Shown piece after piece: positions 16,384 through 25,528 of a stretch of DNA of 55,704 nt; the stretch's first letter is position 1, and the number at the start of each line of letters is the position of its first letter. The notes beneath the pieces are model-generated. The model saw nothing but the letters and a program-made list of their open reading frames with translations, ran no database searches and was not told where the DNA came from. The translations under genes were made by a program, and so were the position numbers. The stretch lies in NCBI GenBank assembly GCA_030147635.1, contig JASBUZ010000034.1:1-55704 (forward strand). The letters are read 5' to 3'. This stretch comes from Gammaproteobacteria bacterium. Its GTDB lineage: Bacteria > Pseudomonadota > Gammaproteobacteria > Legionellales > Legionellaceae.

Positions 16384-19152
16384 ATGATAACCATACATGT
16401 ATTGGGCTTTGGGGAACTTTTTGTGCAGCTTTTAAATGCCATTACCGCATTTATGGGCCAAAGCTTTTTCAATAATTTTTTAAGGTTAACGGCATTGGTT
16501 GGCATCATTATGGCATCCATTGGGTTTATTAAGGAGCGAAACCCATTCGTTTATGCCAAATGGATGATGAGTTATATTTTGGTCTTTCAAATGGTCTTAA
16601 TGCCCAAAACAGATGTCGCTATTTATGATATGTCTGCACAAAAGGACGCAGTGGTTTCCCACGTTCCAGTTATTTTTGCGGTGACTGCTAGCCTTATTAC
16701 CTCTGTAGGTATGGGGCTTGCGGAGAGTTACGATGCGTTGTTGTCTTTACCAGATGATTTAACTTATACAAAAACAGGGAGTCTTTTTGGTTCAAAGCTG
16801 ATTCAGGCATCTCGTGATTTTAGGATTTTAGACCCTAAGCTTAAAGCGGAGATGAACGGTTATTTAAGAAATTGCGTTGTTGGCGATATTCGCTTGAATC
16901 ATAAATATAGTGTTAGCGATCTTAGTACAACACAACATATATGGGATTTGATCAGCAAAAATGCATCACCTTTGAGGATGACGGAAGTGAATGGGGTGCG
17001 TGTTTCTTGTAAAACGGCAGCACAGCCACAAGGGTCTTATAGTCTTAAAGCCAAGCTAGATACAGAGATTAAAAAAGCTTATACCATTTTTGGTATCCCA
17101 TTGTTTGGTCATACAAGAAGTAATTATGAAAAACTCTTTGAAACACATCTAACCTCGAGTTTTGATTATTATCAAATGATGACGGATACCTCTGCAGATA
17201 TCTTTTTGCAATCTATGATGATTAATGCAGTGGGTGATGGCATTAAAGATTATCAAGCATTTACGAATAGCACGGCAGGGGTGATTAACAATCAGTTTAC
17301 CAAATCTCAGGTTCAGCATCGCTGGAGCTGGGCGATTGCCGGTCAAAAGGCAGCATGGTTTTTACCCATACTTCATACGCTACTGATTGCATTGTTATTT
17401 GGTATTTTCCCAATCATTATTGCTATGTCAACGTTACCCAATGGCGCTAACATCTTCAAAGGGTATATCCAATTTTTTATCTCTCTGCAGTTTTGGCCAG
17501 TATTGTTTGCAATTTTGAATGCAGCCATGACGATGTATGGCAAAGAGCAATCTGTGCAGTTTGGCGGTTTAAGTTTAGTGAATATTGATAAAATCAATGA
17601 ATTACATGCTGACTTAACAGGAGTTTCTGGCTATCTCATGTTGATGATACCGTTCCTGGCAAAGGGATTGGTGTCTAATTTAAGTGAGGCGTTCAATAAC
17701 CTTGCCACTTCTATGACCGGGCATTTACAAGGTTCGGCCATGAGTGTTGCGAATGATGCTGCAAGTGCAAGCTTTAGTTTTGGGCAAACGAGTTTCTACA
17801 ATACCTCTGCAAATAATTATGCTGCCAATAAGCACGATAATAATTTTACCCATATGCATGGTATGCGTTCAGAACAGCTATCAACGGGCGTTGTTAAAAC
17901 GCATACACCTAGTGGAAATACAGTATTTGATGTGACCGCTGGCATGAGTCGAAATGCCATTTCCATCAATAGTGTGGACGGTTTAACTGGCAGTTTGAGC
18001 GAAGCCTATGAAGCGTCCAAGCAGGCAAGTTTTAATGCGCATCAAAGTTTCCAGACCTCAATTTCTAATTTTGCTCATAAGGCAATGCAGCTATCTAATA
18101 TGATGGGGCACGATATGCGCCTAGGAGAGGGACTCTCGCAAAGTGAAAACAATCAATATCAGGAAGCGCTGTCTACAATGAGCCACATTGCATCTGATGT
18201 TGCAAAACGCGAGGGCATTAGCACGGAAGATGCCATGACAAAACTCACTAGTGCTAGTTTGAATGGAAAAATAAATGCTCCAGAAATGCTAACCAAATCG
18301 TTAAAGGCTGTCACACGAGGCATGATAGATGTTCAGGGTGATGTATCAAGTCAGGCGAGCAGAACATCCACTGACGCAGATAGGTTCCATATAGGTTCAG
18401 ACGCTTCATTGACAGCAAAAGAAGCGCATGACTTTAATGAGTCTTTCAGTCAGGTTAAAAGTATTGTACAAAACAAACATTTTGATGATACACGTTCTGA
18501 GGCCTCTCATTTATCATATCAAATGGGTGCGGATTTACGTGATGCACAGACTTCTAGCCAACAATATGATGCCGCACTACAGCGTAGTGAACGCGTCAGT
18601 GACGCCATGAACTACATTAAGTCTCATGGAGATCAGATAACTAAAAATATGGATCAAGCATTTTCTGAATATGTGGCTTTAAAAGTTGGTGCTCATCAAC
18701 GCGATAACCTCTTTGCGCATCCTGAAAATCAGCAGTCTTTGCAGACACTCCAGAATTTGGGTGATGCTTTTTTAAAGCGAGAGCGGGAAAACATCCTTGC
18801 TAACGTTTCTAAGGGCTCGGTGGAATCCGTCCATGATCGCAATCTTGAAACATTGAAATCAAGGTCGCATGGTGTCGAAAATGCTTATGAAAAAGCATCG
18901 GATGGCATCCAACAAACAGCTACCCATCAGGATATTGGGTATTCGGATGTTAAGGTAAGAGATTTTAAAGAACGTTTAAACTTAGATTCGATGGAGACAC
19001 GGGAAAAAATTTCTTTGGGTGAAAATAAAATTCATGAAACGGCTGATGCGTTGGCTGCAGAAACCTTACAGCGCATAGAAATCGGCGAGAAAAATAGCAA
19101 GCGGGGTGTTTTTATACATCCTTTCCATCAGAAGCAAAAGGATGAAGAATGA
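16384..19152 (+). CDS. traG: Mating-pair stabilisation and pilus assembly protein TraG
   Basis: The 922-residue length is near that of F TraG (938). The N-terminal half is a membrane domain with helices around residues 10-75, 90-120 and 315-440 (WFLPILHTLLIALLFGIFPII). The C-terminal half (from about 480) is soluble, polar and helical, with many Ser, Gln and Asp residues, matching the periplasmic part involved in mating-pair stabilisation and entry exclusion. A GTG three bases upstream (16381) is an equal start candidate. Confidence 0.9.
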   Translation: MITIHVLGFGELFVQLLNAITAFMGQSFFNNFLRLTALVGIIMASIGFIKERNPFVYAKWMMSYILVFQMVLMPKTDVAIYDMSAQKDAVVSHVPVIFAVTASLITSVGMGLAESYDALLSLPDDLTYTKTGSLFGSKLIQASRDFRILDPKLKAEMNGYLRNCVVGDIRLNHKYSVSDLSTTQHIWDLISKNASPLRMTEVNGVRVSCKTAAQPQGSYSLKAKLDTEIKKAYTIFGIPLFGHTRSNYEKLFETHLTSSFDYYQMMTDTSADIFLQSMMINAVGDGIKDYQAFTNSTAGVINNQFTKSQVQHRWSWAIAGQKAAWFLPILHTLLIALLFGIFPIIIAMSTLPNGANIFKGYIQFFISLQFWPVLFAILNAAMTMYGKEQSVQFGGLSLVNIDKINELHADLTGVSGYLMLMIPFLAKGLVSNLSEAFNNLATSMTGHLQGSAMSVANDAASASFSFGQTSFYNTSANNYAANKHDNNFTHMHGMRSEQLSTGVVKTHTPSGNTVFDVTAGMSRNAISINSVDGLTGSLSEAYEASKQASFNAHQSFQTSISNFAHKAMQLSNMMGHDMRLGEGLSQSENNQYQEALSTMSHIASDVAKREGISTEDAMTKLTSASLNGKINAPEMLTKSLKAVTRGMIDVQGDVSSQASRTSTDADRFHIGSDASLTAKEAHDFNESFSQVKSIVQNKHFDDTRSEASHLSYQMGADLRDAQTSSQQYDAALQRSERVSDAMNYIKSHGDQITKNMDQAFSEYVALKVGAHQRDNLFAHPENQQSLQTLQNLGDAFLKRERENILANVSKGSVESVHDRNLETLKSRSHGVENAYEKASDGIQQTATHQDIGYSDVKVRDFKERLNLDSMETREKISLGENKIHETADALAAETLQRIEIGEKNSKRGVFIHPFHQKQKDEE

Positions 19153-19204
19153 TATCTTCAAAAAACTTTGCTATGCTGAAACAAGGGTGAGGATTGGGAA
19201 TATT

Positions 19205-19411
19205 ATGAAAAAGTTCAAAGCATTTTGGCGAAAATACTGGACTGATACCAAAGTGTTGTATCGACAATATATGGCTGAAGATCAGCAGCAAGGAACCAGC
19301 GAATACAGTTATTCTCGTGTTAACCCTTCGACTGGATTGCCGATGATCTCAAGTAGTGTTGATTGTATGGGTAATGCTTTTGGAACGAGAGATCATTCAA
19401 GTCGTAATTAA
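19205..19411 (+). CDS. Small basic hypothetical protein at the operon end
   Basis: From ATG 19205 the protein is 68 residues: a basic, aromatic first half (FKAFWRKYWTDTK) and a polar second half with the segment RVNPSTGLPMISSSVDCMGN. Small proteins with a similar NPxTGLPM segment accompany other conjugative elements, as far as I recall. The frame is open from 19106 inside traG, and ATG 19142 is another start. No function can be given. It is the last gene before the terminator at 19494. Confidence 0.5.
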   Translation: MKKFKAFWRKYWTDTKVLYRQYMAEDQQQGTSEYSYSRVNPSTGLPMISSSVDCMGNAFGTRDHSSRN

Positions 19412-19493
19412 TGTATTTTTGCTGACAATATTCTTTTCAAAACGATAGCTTTTTCAATTGTTTTTCTTTTCTATTAGGCTTTATCTTTGAGAT

Positions 19494-19524
19494 ACCCGTA
19501 TTTTTACGGGTGTTTATATTTTTT
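19494..19524 (+). terminator. Rho-independent terminator of the lvr-tra operon
   Basis: ACCCGTA (19494-19500) and TACGGGT (19505-19511) pair around a TTTT loop and are followed by GTTTATATTTTTT. It ends the long + strand operon and insulates the cargo block that begins at 19609. Confidence 0.75.
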
Positions 19525-19608
19525 CAAACTGACTACAATAATTCCACTTTTATTGTTTGTACTTTAAAAATGTACAGACTTACTTAGTGTTAGGAATAGG
19601 AGATAGTC

Positions 19609-22600
19609 ATGCCAACTAATTTTAATGCTGTACCTGATCCGCGTGAAACCAGACTTGTTTTAGCTCCACCACCTGATGGTTCAGTAGCACCAGAACTATT
19701 GCAACAATTTATAAGAGAAAACCACATCCCAGCATGGAATGAAGGGCAGTGCATTTATGAATTAAGTCGTATTTCAGCTGACAAATGGGATGTGATTTCA
19801 ACATTTTTGAGTACAGTGTGTCGAAATGAAATTGATGGTGGAAAGATTCATACGCTGTCTCACATGCCTTTAGATATGCTGAATTTGGTGATTCATTTTG
19901 CAACACAACGAAATATAACAAATGGTGAGATGTTATATGTTTTATCAACTGTGAAGATTGAAGAATTTGATTCTTTTATTCAGTTAGTTGAAGCCCAGGA
20001 TTTATTGCAAAAGCCTAAAATTTGGCGAGCTTTAGCAGCAATGCCTGCGCAATACCAAGACGAATTCATCCATTTTTGTAAAGAAAGACAATATGATATT
20101 AATGGCTTAAAAGGTGGCGTGATTTTTAGACAGTATACGCCAGAATATTGGTTAGAAGTAGACCATTTCTTGAAGCAGATAGAAGTTAGTGATGGCGTAT
20201 TAAATAAATTGGCTGAAATGTCAGCTACAGAGGGGCTGGCTTATATCAGATTTATCTCTACAAATGAAGTGAATGATTGGGAAGCTAAAAATGTATTGGT
20301 AGATATAGCACAATCATTGAGACAACGACTCTGGGATTTTTCTTGTAAACATCATTTAGGTGTTTATGCATTTAAAAAAATATCTGAAGACAATTGGCCT
20401 AAAATTTCGGACTTCATTGAACGTCATGTACAACCAAACAATACAGAGTTGTCACAAGATATGGTTAACGCATTGATTAAACTTTCTGATGAGGACTGGT
20501 CAGAATTCAACCATTTTCTTGATGTTAATCAAATTCATGAATTTAGGCGGATAGAAGCATACGCAAAAATGTCTGTGATTCAACGTAACTATTTATATGA
20601 ATTTATTCAAAGATATCAACCAACTGACTATGAAATTTATATTTTTAGAAAAGTTCCGGTTGAGCACTGGCCTAATTTTATAGCTTTGATTGAAGAAAAG
20701 CAGCTAACAAATGTAGGACAACTGTCTGCTATAGCAAATAGACCACCAGAAGAATGGGCAGCCTGCGCTGATCTCATCATTGAGCGCAATATCTCCGATT
20801 TTTGGAGTTTAAAAGGGCTCAGGAGTATTTCATCTGAACATTTTCAGTTTTTATGTGCTTTTGTCGACGAATATAATATTGATGATGAACATGTGATTTA
20901 TGGTTTAGCTCAAATCCCTTCTATACGTCAATGGGTGAACATTTATACTTTAGCACAACCATTGTTTGCCCCACCGTTGCCAGCGGAAGAGCGAGGATGT
21001 GTGATGCATGCACTGTATGAAATAACTAAACAAGAGTATCGAATTGATAGGATTATGCCAACTTATGACGATAACGAACGTTTGGCACGTATTGCAGTGC
21101 TACAAGATAGAATTGAACATGGTTTGATGCCACAAGAACCCAGAGAATATTATGAGCAAATTCGCGAAATCTTGAGGACCCCGACTAACCGCCTTGGCAA
21201 TATGCATCAGGCAGCGATAGCCAATGCTAGAGCGATAAGTGTGCATGCCGAAGGCAGGGAAAGTGGTACGGAACATGCGCTCCAACAGTTAATGGGTTTG
21301 CCTTATGATACAAATCAGGTTGATGATGATTATGCTGAATTTGTAGCTTACTTAAATAATTTTCCCGGTGATTTTACCAGAACATCTGCTCAGTTTGTTT
21401 TAGGATTAGCGTCATCACAAGCAGATGGATTTGGACCGCTGTCTGCAGACACGCTCATCACCAGTCATGGCTTAAATATTACAGGTAAAGAATTTTTGGC
21501 GCGTTGTTGGCACTATATTCAGCATGGCGAATTCATGGGGATTACGGATGCGGAAGCTTTGGAGCGAGATAGAGAAAATGCTAGAATTGGTTTAATTCAA
21601 AACTTAGCTGATGCTTATGAAGATGATGCTGTTATTTGTAACCCAGGGAAGTTACAGCACATTGCCGTTGGTATATTACAAGGAAGACTAGAAAGCGTTC
21701 ATATTGATCGCGAAATTCCAATTGAAGTGCAAAGCACCACTGATGAAATTCCTACCGACACAGTTGTGAATGCTTCCTTAGTGAGAAACACTGTCGCCGC
21801 ATCATTGCGTTATTTTCTACTGCAATATGAAGCAACAGTTGGGTCCCAAACTGAATTGAAATCACATGTTGATGATTGGTTACAAGCAGAGCGTGGTTTA
21901 AGTGGAGCAGCGTACCAACAATATCGAGAAGATTTTCGTAAAGATCTTGATGAATATTTAAGGCTCTCAGATCTACCTGAAGAAACAGTCATAGAAATAG
22001 CCAATGATACACGTAACGATGCACATAACCAATCAGTTCCGCAAATCGAGTTTGGTGAAGCCTTAGATGTCACAAGCGAAGAAGAACGACAGGTTGCAGT
22101 GCATCATACAGCATCTAACGTAACATCATCTTTGGATGAAGTTGATAAAGCACAGTCTTCTACTATTCAACCTTTAAAAGGTAATTATACCAATTTGTTA
22201 AGCGTTTTAGCTCGAAATATTGAAGTAGGAAGCAAGCCAAGGTGGACTTCAGGTGGCTCTAACTCTCAAAAAGTACAGGTGCTACGTGCCTTAGAAACTT
22301 TTATTAACAACCAGGATGAGAACTGGATTATTGATGCAACCAACCAAATCAAGTTATTAACCCTTATTAAGTCTATATGCGGCACTCATCGTAATTGGGC
22401 GCCATGGCATTTTGGTCCGCCTACAAGCCTCGGGGAGTTTTTGACACTTATAAGGAATATGCCAGAAGGGTATGGTACAACTGTAGAGACAGTGAATGCT
22501 TTAGAAACTACTGTGATGTCTTCAGAACAGTTGAGTCGTGCTATTTCAGCTATAGATTTTAATGGGCTTCTTGCCGGTATGCCTATAGAGCACTCCTATG

Positions 22601-22617
22601 TAAACGAGTTGCGATAG
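19609..22617 (+). CDS. Large helical-repeat (solenoid) protein of unknown function
   Basis: The 1002-residue protein has no signal peptide, membrane segment or catalytic motif that I recognise. Residues about 52-447 consist of some 14 tandem units of 28-34 residues with the pattern L-x-x-[IM]-[SP]-x(3)-W-x(2)-F-[IL]-x-F-[IL], for example ISEDNWPKISDFIERH, LSDEDWSEFNHFLDV and VPVEHWPNFIALIEEK. This is a two-helix repeat that should form a curved solenoid. Residues about 480-700 are a separate acidic helical domain, and 700-1002 another helical region. It is a good effector or protein-binding scaffold candidate because it lies in the cargo slot of a Legionella-type element, but no secretion signal can be proven by eye. 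ATG 19609 follows TAGGAGAT. Confidence 0.7.
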   Translation: MPTNFNAVPDPRETRLVLAPPPDGSVAPELLQQFIRENHIPAWNEGQCIYELSRISADKWDVISTFLSTVCRNEIDGGKIHTLSHMPLDMLNLVIHFATQRNITNGEMLYVLSTVKIEEFDSFIQLVEAQDLLQKPKIWRALAAMPAQYQDEFIHFCKERQYDINGLKGGVIFRQYTPEYWLEVDHFLKQIEVSDGVLNKLAEMSATEGLAYIRFISTNEVNDWEAKNVLVDIAQSLRQRLWDFSCKHHLGVYAFKKISEDNWPKISDFIERHVQPNNTELSQDMVNALIKLSDEDWSEFNHFLDVNQIHEFRRIEAYAKMSVIQRNYLYEFIQRYQPTDYEIYIFRKVPVEHWPNFIALIEEKQLTNVGQLSAIANRPPEEWAACADLIIERNISDFWSLKGLRSISSEHFQFLCAFVDEYNIDDEHVIYGLAQIPSIRQWVNIYTLAQPLFAPPLPAEERGCVMHALYEITKQEYRIDRIMPTYDDNERLARIAVLQDRIEHGLMPQEPREYYEQIREILRTPTNRLGNMHQAAIANARAISVHAEGRESGTEHALQQLMGLPYDTNQVDDDYAEFVAYLNNFPGDFTRTSAQFVLGLASSQADGFGPLSADTLITSHGLNITGKEFLARCWHYIQHGEFMGITDAEALERDRENARIGLIQNLADAYEDDAVICNPGKLQHIAVGILQGRLESVHIDREIPIEVQSTTDEIPTDTVVNASLVRNTVAASLRYFLLQYEATVGSQTELKSHVDDWLQAERGLSGAAYQQYREDFRKDLDEYLRLSDLPEETVIEIANDTRNDAHNQSVPQIEFGEALDVTSEEERQVAVHHTASNVTSSLDEVDKAQSSTIQPLKGNYTNLLSVLARNIEVGSKPRWTSGGSNSQKVQVLRALETFINNQDENWIIDATNQIKLLTLIKSICGTHRNWAPWHFGPPTSLGEFLTLIRNMPEGYGTTVETVNALETTVMSSEQLSRAISAIDFNGLLAGMPIEHSYVNELR

Positions 22618-22733
22618 AGAGCTCTGTATTGTGGGTAGATATCGTTTTGGAATAAGAAGGATTCTGCCCGCAATATTTACATCGTTGACTATCATTATAT
22701 AAAAGGATCCGTACGAGAAAAGCATTTTATAAA

Positions 22734-24623
22734 TTGGTACAGGATGATTTGCAATATAGCTTAGGGCATAACGGGGATGCGCCAGGGATGCATGCTGCAT
22801 TTAAAATGTATCTAAACAGAGGTTACACCATTGTAAGCTTGTCAAATAACGATGAAGATGTACGTAACTTTTCTAATATGGCGGAGAAAAACTTAATTAA
22901 CGGCGAGAATCAGGGGATGTTTTATATGGATGAAAGAGTTGATCCAGATACCATGAACTCTGTTCAAATCGCAATTGAAAAAAATAAAATGGAAAGAATA
23001 GCTAAAGCTGCTTACATCCCCGCTGTAGGCTATGCTTATGTTGAGCCCATGGGCGTCAATACAAATGAATTCACAAACACAACAATCGCTGTTGGTAAAA
23101 AATCTAATGATGATGAATCTACTGTAGATGAAAATACCAGATTTCCAGCATCTTCCCTGAGCAAAATTGTGTTTACCTATTTGGTGTTACAATGGGCTAA
23201 TGAAAATAACATTAACTTAGATGAGCCATTAGAGAGCATCATCAGGAGAAAAGAACACGAAACGAGTAAACCACTAGAGCATGTCCTGAGATATAAAAAA
23301 TTTTTAAACAATGGCGAATACCCTGAGCAAGCTAAACAATTAACCATTAGACATATATTATCGCATACCAGTGGCTTACCTAATGTGGGATCTGGTCCCA
23401 ATGCCACATTGCCGTTTAATTCAATTCCGGGAGAGAAATACTCCTATTCTGGTGAGGCCTTTTATTATTTACAAAGCGTTATTGAAGCCATCACAGGGAA
23501 TAGTTTAGAGGATTTGGCGAAACAATATGTATTCGAACCTCTAAAAATGGAAGGGTCAACGTTTTTACCTCAAGCAGAGGACGCCCCTAATAGTGTGAAA
23601 GTTCATACAGAGCTTGGCAAAGTAGAAAATATTTATATGGGTGATCCTCCTGTACATGCTGCTGGTTCATTGCTTACCACGACACAAGATTTTTCTAAGT
23701 TTATTGCTGCTTGGTTCAAAAAAATGGAAGAGGAAACGCTTAAAGGTGCGCAAGAGCGAATCTTCACGCAAGCATTTGTACCAATGAGCGCGGAGGATTT
23801 TCCTAGCTGTGGTTTAGGTTGGCACATATATAAAAACCCCGAAACAAATGAGGTGATTGCATATCAATATGGACAAAACCCTAGTACACGATCTTTTGTT
23901 GCAATTAATGTGAAAGAAAAAAAGGGAGCCGCATTTTTTACAAATGCTGAGCATGGAATGAGTATTGCAACGCAACTATTAGGCTCACCGGATTTCGCGC
24001 CAATTGGTGATATGCAAGCGTTGTTTAGAGATATGGCCAACAATTTCCCCGTAAGTCCTAACTACCCTCAAAGTGATGAACCAGGGTGGCAAGAAACACT
24101 TGCAGGAAAAATTGCCGAAGACCAAGGGCGAATTAGAGAAGCCAGAGATCATTTTGAGGCAGCACTGGAACAAGCACCAGAGGATATAGCAAAGCATCAG
24201 CGTTTAGCATGGTTTAATGAAGTACATTTGAATCCTAAAGTGAAGTTCACACCAGCTTTAAATACCCTGGTGGGGAAGTATAAGAATAATTTTGGTGACA
24301 ATATAGATGTATATGTGAGAGATGGGGATTTAATACTTAATCAATTTGATCATGAAACAAAGCTCGTACGAATCTCAGACACTGATTTTTTGCCTGAAAA
24401 AGATCAATCGCAAAGAATAAGCTTAAACCAGGAGCAAATGAGCATTGCTTTTGTTCATGGTGGCCCCTCGAAAAACTTATCTCGTGTAATTACTCCTCAA
24501 TCTCAATATAAAACTGCCATGAAAGAAGTGAGAGAGTCAGACCCTAGTTATCTGCAGTCTACCGACTCATCAGAATTAAAAAAGGGAGACAAGCATATAG
24601 GTACGGCACCTAAATCACCTTGA
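22734..24623 (+). CDS. Beta-lactamase-fold serine hydrolase (PF00144 type) with N-terminal remnant of a second copy
   Basis: Residues about 90-420 form a complete beta-lactamase/penicillin-binding fold: Ser141-x-x-Lys144 in PASSLSK, a second motif around Tyr238-Ser-Gly and an HTSGLPN segment. Before it, residues 1-50 (SLGHNGDAPGMHAAF and GYTIVSLSNND) match the C-terminal end of the same fold, so the start lies inside the tail of an earlier domain. After it come a TPR-like pair of helices (about 455-500) and a polar tail. No ATG precedes the remnant: TTG 22734 or a later ATG such as 22788 must serve. There is no signal peptide, so it may be cytoplasmic or truncated at the front. Substrate unknown. 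Confidence 0.7.
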   Translation: MVQDDLQYSLGHNGDAPGMHAAFKMYLNRGYTIVSLSNNDEDVRNFSNMAEKNLINGENQGMFYMDERVDPDTMNSVQIAIEKNKMERIAKAAYIPAVGYAYVEPMGVNTNEFTNTTIAVGKKSNDDESTVDENTRFPASSLSKIVFTYLVLQWANENNINLDEPLESIIRRKEHETSKPLEHVLRYKKFLNNGEYPEQAKQLTIRHILSHTSGLPNVGSGPNATLPFNSIPGEKYSYSGEAFYYLQSVIEAITGNSLEDLAKQYVFEPLKMEGSTFLPQAEDAPNSVKVHTELGKVENIYMGDPPVHAAGSLLTTTQDFSKFIAAWFKKMEEETLKGAQERIFTQAFVPMSAEDFPSCGLGWHIYKNPETNEVIAYQYGQNPSTRSFVAINVKEKKGAAFFTNAEHGMSIATQLLGSPDFAPIGDMQALFRDMANNFPVSPNYPQSDEPGWQETLAGKIAEDQGRIREARDHFEAALEQAPEDIAKHQRLAWFNEVHLNPKVKFTPALNTLVGKYKNNFGDNIDVYVRDGDLILNQFDHETKLVRISDTDFLPEKDQSQRISLNQEQMSIAFVHGGPSKNLSRVITPQSQYKTAMKEVRESDPSYLQSTDSSELKKGDKHIGTAPKSP

Positions 24624-24644
24624 ATGCCATAATTGACTGATACA

Positions 24645-24680
24645 CAGCCATTTTTCCATACTCAATGGAGAAAATGGCTG
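24645..24680. terminator. Hairpin terminator between convergent genes
   Basis: CAGCCATTTTTCCAT (24645-24659) pairs with ATGGAGAAAATGGCTG (24665-24680) with a single bulged base and a 5-base loop, followed by GCTATGTTTT. It lies between the hydrolase and the convergent Cys/Gly-rich gene and can serve either strand. Confidence 0.65.
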
Positions 24681-24689
24681 AGCTATGTT

Positions 24690-25376
24690 TTAATCTTCAA
24701 ATTTTGGCCCTTTTGAGATGTCAAACGGGTTTGGTGCAGTTGATGATGCTTGTTGAATTTCTTGCTGTGTTTTTGGCGCATCAGAGGGTATTGAAGGAAT
24801 TTCATTCAGCTCGTGGCTTGCTTGTGTAACTAATAAATTCTTATCCATTAAGCGTTGAATAAAGGCATCATAATATTTAGGTGTTGGAAGCTTAATCGTC
24901 AGTGAATTTTTTTCGCGGTGACATTGAATTGCATCAGTATCGAGACCTTGAGCTTTAAGTTCGTTTTTGAATTCAGCGAGTTCACTTTCTATAGCATCAA
25001 AAAATGTTTTTAATGCTTGTTGCTCTTCTTTCGATAAATTATCACGTGCTGAAAAAACAAGTGTTCCAGAACCTAAATCTAGCTTTATTGAGAATAATGA
25101 ATGAGGCGTATCAAACGTATAGAGATCATCTATATTGTAGGATTCATCCCATAGAGGACTATTGGATAAGTCATTTTCTAAAGACTCATGATCTATTATG
25201 TTTAAAGTGGTGTCTAAAGTGTCATCTGCACTTTCAGAGGATTCACCGCCACCACCGCCTCCTCCAGAGCCACCTCCATGTCCTTTACACACCGGTAAAC
25301 CTAACGCGCGGCATATTCCGCAAGGATTGTTTTTAACCGCTTTAGCGCGTGGGTCTTCATCATTTTGAGCTGTCAT
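24690..25376 (-). CDS. Cys-motif and polyglycine-linker protein of unknown function
   Basis: The 228-residue protein starts with a compact motif of three Cys and one His (C19-G-I-C22, C30, H33: PCGICRALGLPVCKGH), a possible metal site, followed at once by a run of about ten glycines broken by a Ser. A soluble alpha/beta region (about 85-195) with LFSIKLDLGSGTLVFSARD follows, then a proline-rich tail ending GPKFED. I recall similar CxxC plus glycine-run segments in Legionella-group proteins of unknown role. ATG 25376 is chosen over TTG 25388. It is convergent to the serine hydrolase. Confidence 0.6.
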   Translation of the reverse strand: MTAQNDEDPRAKAVKNNPCGICRALGLPVCKGHGGGSGGGGGGGESSESADDTLDTTLNIIDHESLENDLSNSPLWDESYNIDDLYTFDTPHSLFSIKLDLGSGTLVFSARDNLSKEEQQALKTFFDAIESELAEFKNELKAQGLDTDAIQCHREKNSLTIKLPTPKYYDAFIQRLMDKNLLVTQASHELNEIPSIPSDAPKTQQEIQQASSTAPNPFDISKGPKFED

Positions 25377-25528
25377 ATATCTCTGCAATTCAAAGGTTGT
25401 TTGATTTATTTTAGCACAAAATGAGGTTTTTTCAAAATATCATGCCTCAGCCTGAAGCTTATGCCTAAATGATAAAGTATGAAACTATTGCTATATTTTT
25501 AGAATGCATGTGAAAGAGAAATAAGTTA

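Noticed and set aside
16173-16520. 115-residue minus-strand frame across the traH-traG junction
   Set aside because: It is antisense to two recognised genes with no motif or ribosome site.
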